This document shows, piece after piece, positions 59,538-64,000 of a DNA stretch of 64,000 nucleotides. Both the position numbers and the translations under genes were made by a program. Positions within the stretch are counted from its first letter, which is position 1, and each line of letters begins with the position of its first letter. Source of the DNA: Pseudomonas marvdashtae (GTDB taxonomy: Bacteria; Pseudomonadota; Gammaproteobacteria; Pseudomonadales; Pseudomonadaceae); NCBI RefSeq assembly GCF_014268655.2, contig NZ_JABWQX020000001.1:1704001-1768000 (forward strand). Direction: 5' to 3'. The notes below the pieces were generated by a model that was not told where the DNA came from, searched no databases, and was given only the letters and a program-made list of their open reading frames with translations.

Positions 59538-60371
59538 ATGGACAGGTTGAGCTGGATTCGTGGCGTCAATGGCACGCTTGGCCGGATAGCACCGAGCCTG
59601 GTGGCGAAGAAAATGCGCAAGGTGTTCATGCATCCCCGCAACCTGCCGCCGCGGGACTGGGAATTGCCCTTGCTGGTCACGTCCGAGCGCATCACCTTGC
59701 GCTTCGGCCTGTCCGCCTTGCGCTGGGGCAAAGGCCCGGCTGTCCTGCTGATGCACGGTTGGGAAGGGCGGCCCACTCAATTCGCGGCGCTGATTACCGC
59801 GCTGGTAGACGCCGGTTACACCGTGGTGGCGCTGGATGGACCGGCCCATGGTCGTTCGCCGGGGCGCGAGGCCAATGTCCTGCTGTTCGCCAGGGCGATG
59901 CTCGAAGCTGCCGCCGAGCTTCCGCCGTTGCAGGCAGTCATCGGCCATTCCATGGGCGGTGCCAGTGCCATGCTTGCAGTGCAGTTGGGCTTGCGTACCG
60001 AGACGCTGGTCAGCATCGCCGCGCCGGCACGTATTCTTGGTGTCCTGCGTGGATTCGCGCGGATGATGGGCCTGCCGCCTCGGGCACGTTCAGCCTTCAT
60101 TCGCCAGGTGGAACAGGACGTGGGCATGCAGGCGTCGAAGATGGATGTCGCGCAATACCAGTTGGATATTCCAGGGCTGATTGTCCACGCCGAAGACGAC
60201 AATTCAGTCTCGGTCAAGGAGTCGCAATTGATCCATGAAGCCTGGTTCGACAGTCGCTTGCTGCGCTTGCCCCAGGGTGGGCATCAGCGAGTGCTGGCCG
60301 ATCCCCGTGTTATTGATGGTGTGTTATCACTGTTGGCCGGGCGCAGCCTGCAGGCGCGGCAATCGGCCTGA
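59538..60371 (+). CDS. Alpha/beta hydrolase
   Basis: A 277-residue serine hydrolase: oxyanion region VLLMHGWEGRPTQF, nucleophile elbow VIGHSMGGASA (GHSMG), Asp in VHAEDDNSVS and His in PQGGHQRVLADP. No signal peptide. GGAG six bases before the ATG at 59538 decides against the ATG at 59532. Substrate unknown; the TetR gene upstream suggests inducible detoxification or ester use. Confidence 0.87.
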   Translation: MDRLSWIRGVNGTLGRIAPSLVAKKMRKVFMHPRNLPPRDWELPLLVTSERITLRFGLSALRWGKGPAVLLMHGWEGRPTQFAALITALVDAGYTVVALDGPAHGRSPGREANVLLFARAMLEAAAELPPLQAVIGHSMGGASAMLAVQLGLRTETLVSIAAPARILGVLRGFARMMGLPPRARSAFIRQVEQDVGMQASKMDVAQYQLDIPGLIVHAEDDNSVSVKESQLIHEAWFDSRLLRLPQGGHQRVLADPRVIDGVLSLLAGRSLQARQSA

Positions 60372-60414
60372 GCTTCCGTTACACTGCCCCGATCCATTTT
60401 GACAGGAGACGGGC

Positions 60415-60849
60415 ATGGGTTGGGATCGCGCAACGCCGTTCATCATTGATCTTCAAGTGAGTGCCGAAGACATCGATGGGCTGGGCCACGCCAATAACGC
60501 GGTGTACGTCACCTGGCTGGAACGCTGCGCCTGGCGGCATTCCCAGCGCCTTGGCCTGGATCTGGTGGAATACCGGCGGCTGGACCGGGCCATGGCGGTG
60601 GTGCGCCATGAAATCGATTATCTGGCGGCGGCCTACGAGGGCGACGAGCTGCAGTTGGCGACCTGGATCGTCGATTGGGACCAGCGCCTGAAAATGTCTC
60701 GGCATTTCCAACTGGTCCGCCCCAGTGATAACGCGACGTTGTTGCGCGCCCAGACTACATTTGTCTGCATCGAACTCTCCACCGGCCGCCCCAAGCGCAT
60801 GCCGCCGGAGTTCATCGAAGGCTATGGCCCCGCGCTTATCGCTTGTTGA
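60415..60849 (+). CDS. Acyl-CoA thioesterase (4HBT hot-dog family)
   Basis: A 144-residue single hot-dog domain. The catalytic region is SAEDIDGLGHANNAVYVTWLE, with Asp and His as in 4-hydroxybenzoyl-CoA-type thioesterases. ACAGGAGAC before the ATG. The acyl substrate is unknown. Confidence 0.9.
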   Translation: MGWDRATPFIIDLQVSAEDIDGLGHANNAVYVTWLERCAWRHSQRLGLDLVEYRRLDRAMAVVRHEIDYLAAAYEGDELQLATWIVDWDQRLKMSRHFQLVRPSDNATLLRAQTTFVCIELSTGRPKRMPPEFIEGYGPALIAC

Positions 60850-60913
60850 ATTGCCGATTTGGTAAGCGAAATCCGCTAAACTGCCGCACGTTTTTTCGTT
60901 GAGTGTGTTTTCC

Positions 60914-61873
60914 ATGCAAATTGCCCTGGCGCCCATGGAGGGGTTGGTCGACAACATCCTGCGGGACGTCCTGACCCGTGTTGGCGGTATCGATTGGTGC
61001 GTCACCGAGTTCATCCGTATCAACGACCGTCTGCTCACACCGGCTTACTTTCATAAGCTCGCCCCGGAATTGTTGACCGGCGCTCGAACGGCGGCAGGCG
61101 TACCGCTGCGGGTGCAGCTGCTGGGTTCCGACCCGGTGTGCCTGGCGGAAAATGCCGCGCTGGCCTGCGAGCTGGGCTCCGAAGTGATCGACTTGAATTT
61201 TGGTTGTCCGGCCAAGACCGTGAATAAATCCCGAGGCGGCGCGGTGCTGCTCAAGGAGCCGGAGCTGCTCAACCAAATCGTCGAGCATGTACGTCGTGCC
61301 GTCCCCAGGCATATCCCCGTCACCGCCAAGATGCGCCTGGGTTTCGACAGCCCGGACGGCGCGCTGGTCTGCGCCACGGCGCTGGCCGAAGGCGGTGCGG
61401 CACACATCGTCGTGCATGCGCGGACCAAGACCGACGGCTACAAGCCACCGGCGCATTGGGAGTGGATTCCGCGCGTCCAGGAAGTGGTCAAGGTGCCGGT
61501 GTTCGCCAATGGTGATATCTGGAGCGTGGAAGACTGGCGCCGCTGCCGCGAAATCAGCGGTGTCGAAGACATCATGCTCGGACGCGGCCTCGTTTCCCGT
61601 CCCGACCTGGCCCGGCAGATCGCCGCTGCCCGGGCCGGTGAGCAAGTGACGCAGATGTCCTGGGCCGAGCTGCAACCGATGCTCCAGGATTTCTGGATGC
61701 AAGTGGTCGAGCAACTGACCCCGCGCCAGGCGCCCGGCCGATTGAAACAATGGCTGGCGATGCTGACCCGTAATTACCCCGAGGCGGTTGAGCTATTTAC
61801 CGCCCTGCGCCGGGAAACCGATCTGGACGCAGTGGGGCATTTGCTGGGTGTGAAACGCACCGAAGCGGCCTGA
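60914..61873 (+). CDS. dusC: tRNA-dihydrouridine synthase C
   Basis: A 319-residue FMN-dependent reductase. It has [14 protein letters not shown] at the start, [21 protein letters not shown] with the catalytic Cys, [16 protein letters not shown] and [12 protein letters not shown]. The PMEG start and C-terminal helical domain fit DusC, which modifies U16 of tRNA. Confidence 0.93.
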   Translation: MQIALAPMEGLVDNILRDVLTRVGGIDWCVTEFIRINDRLLTPAYFHKLAPELLTGARTAAGVPLRVQLLGSDPVCLAENAALACELGSEVIDLNFGCPAKTVNKSRGGAVLLKEPELLNQIVEHVRRAVPRHIPVTAKMRLGFDSPDGALVCATALAEGGAAHIVVHARTKTDGYKPPAHWEWIPRVQEVVKVPVFANGDIWSVEDWRRCREISGVEDIMLGRGLVSRPDLARQIAAARAGEQVTQMSWAELQPMLQDFWMQVVEQLTPRQAPGRLKQWLAMLTRNYPEAVELFTALRRETDLDAVGHLLGVKRTEAA

Positions 61874-61892
61874 AAAAAATTCAGAAAAAGCT

Positions 61893-61921
61893 CTTGAAAA
61901 GTTTTTGGCGGTCCCTAGATA
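61893..61921 (+). promoter_or_regulatory. Sigma-32 heat-shock promoter of ibpA
   Basis: CTTGAA (61893-61898), a 14-base spacer and CCCTAGATA (61913-61921) match the RpoH consensus (CTTGAA, CCCCATNTA) and stand in front of a small heat-shock gene. Confidence 0.75.
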
Positions 61922-61924
61922 AGG

Positions 61925-61992
61925 GTTACGCGATGCCGAATTCGGGTCGCGGAGACAAAAAACCTTGCTGAACTTTTCAGGAGATTTGAATC
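61925..61992 (+). promoter_or_regulatory. ROSE-like RNA thermometer in the ibpA 5' UTR
   Basis: Just before the ATG, CTTGCTGAA can pair with TTTCAGGAG, which contains the ribosome site. The pairing is complete except for one bulged G in the TTGCT motif, the hallmark of ROSE elements. A second hairpin upstream (GCCGAATTCGGGT region) fits the multi-stem layout. ROSE control of ibpA is established in other Pseudomonas. Confidence 0.75.
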
Positions 61993-62445
61993 ATGAGTAC
62001 TGCATTTTCCCTGGCCCCTCTGTTCCGTTCCTCGGTGGGCTTCGACCGTTTCAACGACCTGTTCGAAACCGCGCTGCGTAACGAACCGGGCAGCAGCTAT
62101 CCACCCTACAACGTGGAAAAACATGGCGATGACGAGTACCGCATCGTAGTCGCCGCCGCCGGGTTCCGGGAGGAAGATCTCGACCTGCAAGTGGAAAAAG
62201 GTGTGCTGACCATCAGCGGCGGCAAGCGCGAGGCCAGCAACGACAGCGTGACCTTCTTGCACCAGGGCATCGCCCAGCGTGCGTTCAAGCTGTCCTTCCG
62301 GTTGGCGGATCATATCGAGATCAAGTCCGCTGGCCTGAGCAACGGTCTGTTGAGCATCGACCTGTTGCGCGTGGTACCGGAAGAGGCGAAAGCCAAGCGC
62401 ATTCCAATCAACGGTGCGCAGCAGAAACCTGCACTGGAGAATTGA
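61993..62445 (+). CDS. ibpA: Small heat-shock protein IbpA
   Basis: A 150-residue Hsp20-type chaperone. The alpha-crystallin domain (about 38-130) has YNVEKHGDDEYRIVVAAAGF and GLLSIDLLRVVPE; the C-terminal IPI-type anchor is RIPING. It holds unfolded proteins at high temperature. Synthesis should be controlled by sigma-32 and the upstream thermometer; a terminator follows. Confidence 0.95.
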   Translation: MSTAFSLAPLFRSSVGFDRFNDLFETALRNEPGSSYPPYNVEKHGDDEYRIVVAAAGFREEDLDLQVEKGVLTISGGKREASNDSVTFLHQGIAQRAFKLSFRLADHIEIKSAGLSNGLLSIDLLRVVPEEAKAKRIPINGAQQKPALEN

Positions 62446-62459
62446 TCCAACGCCAATGA

Positions 62460-62491
62460 AGAAGGGCGCCGAAATGGCGCCCTTTTTCATT
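62460..62491 (+). terminator. Terminator of ibpA
   Basis: GGGCGCC-gaaat-GGCGCCC stem followed by TTTTTCATTTT, 14 bases after the stop. Confidence 0.9.
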
Positions 62492-62512
62492 TTGTATCGC
62501 TAGAGGATTAAG

Positions 62513-62652
62513 TTGTGGCGAGGGGATTTATCCCCGCTGGGTTGCGAAGCAGCCCCAAAAAAGAACAGACGACGCTGTTCAGCCTGACACACCGAGGCGA
62601 CGGTTTTTAGGGCCGCTTCGCTGCCCAGCGGGGATAAATCCCCTCGCCACAA
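62513..62652. repeat. REPIN between ibpA and the GGDEF-EAL gene
   Basis: TTGTGGCGAGGGGATTTATC and its inverse GATAAATCCCCTCGCCACAA flank a spacer with a mirrored GCTGCC/GGCAGC pattern. This is the GGGGATTTATCCCC sub-family, distinct from the GGGAGCTTGCTCCC one. Confidence 0.85.
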
Positions 62653-62678
62653 AAGCCTGTCTTGTATCGCGGTCCAAA

Positions 62679-64000
62679 TTACGGCAACAACCGCTCAAAC
62701 GCCTCCAGCGGCAACGGTCGGCTGTGCAGGTAACCTTGGTACAAATGGCATTCAAGCCCCTGCAAAAACTGCAATTGGTCCAGCGTCTCAACCCCTTCGG
62801 CGATCATTTCCAGGTTCAGGCTGCGGGCCATGGCGACGATGGCGCGGATGATTTCGGCGTCGTTGGGGTCGCTGGTGGCATCGCGTACGAAGGATTGGTC
62901 GATTTTCAGCGTGTCCACCGGCAGCCGCTTGAGATAGGTCAGCGATGAATAACCGGTGCCGAAATCGTCCATGGCGAAGCTCACGCCCATTTTCTTGAGA
63001 CGGCGCATCTTGCCGATGGTGTCGTCCAGGTTCTGGATCACGATGCCTTCGGTGATTTCCAGTTTCAGCATGGCGTAGGGCAGGCCGTGGCTGGCGAGGC
63101 AGTTTTCGATGCGCTCGACAAAATCGCTCTGGCGGAACTGCCGTGGACTGATGTTCACGCACAGCTTGAACCGTTGCGGGTCAACCTTGCCCTTGGCGAT
63201 CAGTTGCTTGAAGCCATCGCAGGCCTCGTCGAGGATCCAGGTGCCGACCTCCAGGATCAAGCCGCTGTCTTCCAATACCTTGATGAACTCACTGGGCGAC
63301 TGCGCGCCCAGGTCCGGGTGATGCCAGCGCACCAAGGCTTCGGCGCCGATGATGCGGTTGTCGCGGGCGTCGACCTGGGGCTGGAAATGTACGCTGAATT
63401 CGTTACGGGCCAGGGCCTGGCGCAAATCGGTTTCCATGCGCAGCCGTTCGCTGGCGGCTTTTTGCATGGTGGCGTGGAACATCTGCGAGGTGTTGCGTCC
63501 CGAGTCCTTGGCGCGGTACAGGGCTATGTCGGCGCGCTTGAGCAGGTCGGTAGGCGTGGAGCCGTGGTCCGGAATCAACGCCATGCCGATGCTCGGGGTG
63601 ACTTGCAGCCGTTGGCCGTCGAGGAACATCGGTTCCGAGAGTAATTCACGCAGGGTATCGGCGAGGGTCTGGACCTGTTGTGTGACCGCGCCGCGCGTAC
63701 CTTCCAGGCCGCTGAGCAGTACCACGAATTCATCACCGCCCAGTCGCGCTACGGTGTCTTCGAGGCGGACGCTGGCTTCGAGGCGCGCGGTGATGATTTT
63801 CAGCACCGTGTCGCCGACCGGATGACCGAGGGAGTCATTGATGTGCTTGAAGTGGTCCAGGTCGAGGAACAGCAAAGCCCCGCGCAGGTTATGGCGCTTG
63901 AGCAAGGCGATCTGCTGGCTCAACCGATCCAGCAGCAGCGCCCGGTTAGGCAGATTGGTCAGTGGATCGTGGTAGGCCAGGTGGCGGATCTGCGCTTCGG
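62679..64000 (-). CDS. GGDEF-EAL cyclic-di-GMP protein, C-terminal part (5' end outside window)
   Basis: The frame is open to the right edge. Visible are a diguanylate cyclase domain (LAYHDPLTNLPNRALL at the edge, intact RLGGDEFVVLL) and an EAL phosphodiesterase domain (AEALVRWHHP, NISPRQF, DDFGTGYSSL, KIDQSFVRD). EAL residues needed for metal binding appear intact, so c-di-GMP hydrolysis is likely. The N-terminal sensor part is missing, so the signal cannot be read. Confidence 0.93.
   Translation of the reverse strand, partial: EAQIRHLAYHDPLTNLPNRALLLDRLSQQIALLKRHNLRGALLFLDLDHFKHINDSLGHPVGDTVLKIITARLEASVRLEDTVARLGGDEFVVLLSGLEGTRGAVTQQVQTLADTLRELLSEPMFLDGQRLQVTPSIGMALIPDHGSTPTDLLKRADIALYRAKDSGRNTSQMFHATMQKAASERLRMETDLRQALARNEFSVHFQPQVDARDNRIIGAEALVRWHHPDLGAQSPSEFIKVLEDSGLILEVGTWILDEACDGFKQLIAKGKVDPQRFKLCVNISPRQFRQSDFVERIENCLASHGLPYAMLKLEITEGIVIQNLDDTIGKMRRLKKMGVSFAMDDFGTGYSSLTYLKRLPVDTLKIDQSFVRDATSDPNDAEIIRAIVAMARSLNLEMIAEGVETLDQLQFLQGLECHLYQGYLHSRPLPLEAFERLLP

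Overview
The window comes from a fluorescent Pseudomonas, most likely the P. fluorescens species complex. The evidence is a pyoverdine siderophore locus in near-canonical gene order, high-GC genes packed on both strands, and the REP/REPIN palindromes typical of this group. Most genes are ordinary chromosomal genes, and there is no prophage, insertion sequence, CRISPR array or rRNA.

Layout. (1) 1-21.3 kb is the pyoverdine cluster: the 3' end of the ferripyoverdine receptor gene fpvA; an operon reading leftwards pvdM-pvdN-pvdO-pvdE-terminal NRPS; the divergent pvdP; the export operon pvdR-pvdT-opmQ; then the ECF sigma gene fpvI and pvdA. Four exact PvdS/FpvI-type promoter boxes (TAAAT-N16-CGT) precede pvdM, pvdP, pvdR and pvdA, and a Fur-like site precedes fpvI. 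Neither fpvR nor pvdF is at the position it has in P. aeruginosa. (2) 12.7-14.4 kb, inside that cluster, is an inserted tandem pair of nearly identical 108-residue DUF3077/DUF6124-like genes. Each is preceded by a roughly 190-nt leader. The two leaders differ strongly in sequence but keep the same stems by compensatory changes, and are followed by an almost identical 177-bp block. This is the most unusual part of the window. (3) 21.5-26.1 kb is a BvgS-like hybrid sensor kinase, a pseudo-receiver protein and a LuxR-type response regulator. (4) 26.2-31.0 kb holds a pirin, an MscS channel with a cyclic-nucleotide domain, an AhpD-like protein, and a two-gene unit joining an HPF-family protein to an archaeo-eukaryotic release-factor-like (baeRF/Balon-type) protein. 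(5) 31.2-35.3 kb is fecI-fecR-fecA for ferric citrate.

(6) 35.3-43 kb holds an MFS transporter, a diaminopimelate-epimerase-like protein that lacks both catalytic cysteines, codB-codA, an alpha/beta hydrolase, queD and a patatin. (7) 43-49 kb holds two PepSY proteins translationally coupled to an OmpR-type two-component system, an antiporter and a chemoreceptor. (8) 49-62.5 kb is mainly housekeeping: trhP(yegQ)-like U32 gene, an AI-2E family permease, three small proteins, tRNA-Asn, an aromatic aminotransferase, uvrB, gltX, a duplicated tRNA-Ala/tRNA-Glu unit, a TetR regulator with a hydrolase, a thioesterase, dusC, and ibpA with a heat-shock promoter and a ROSE-like RNA thermometer. The right edge cuts a GGDEF-EAL protein.

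How it works together. Under iron starvation, Fur release should switch on fpvI and fecI. FpvI and the unlinked PvdS then read the TAAAT-CGT boxes. PvdA makes hydroxyornithine, the NRPS finishes the peptide, PvdE moves the precursor to the periplasm, PvdM/N/O/P mature it there, PvdRT-OpmQ export or recycle it, and FpvA re-imports the iron complex. Functions are inferred from sequence recognition by eye; no database search was run.
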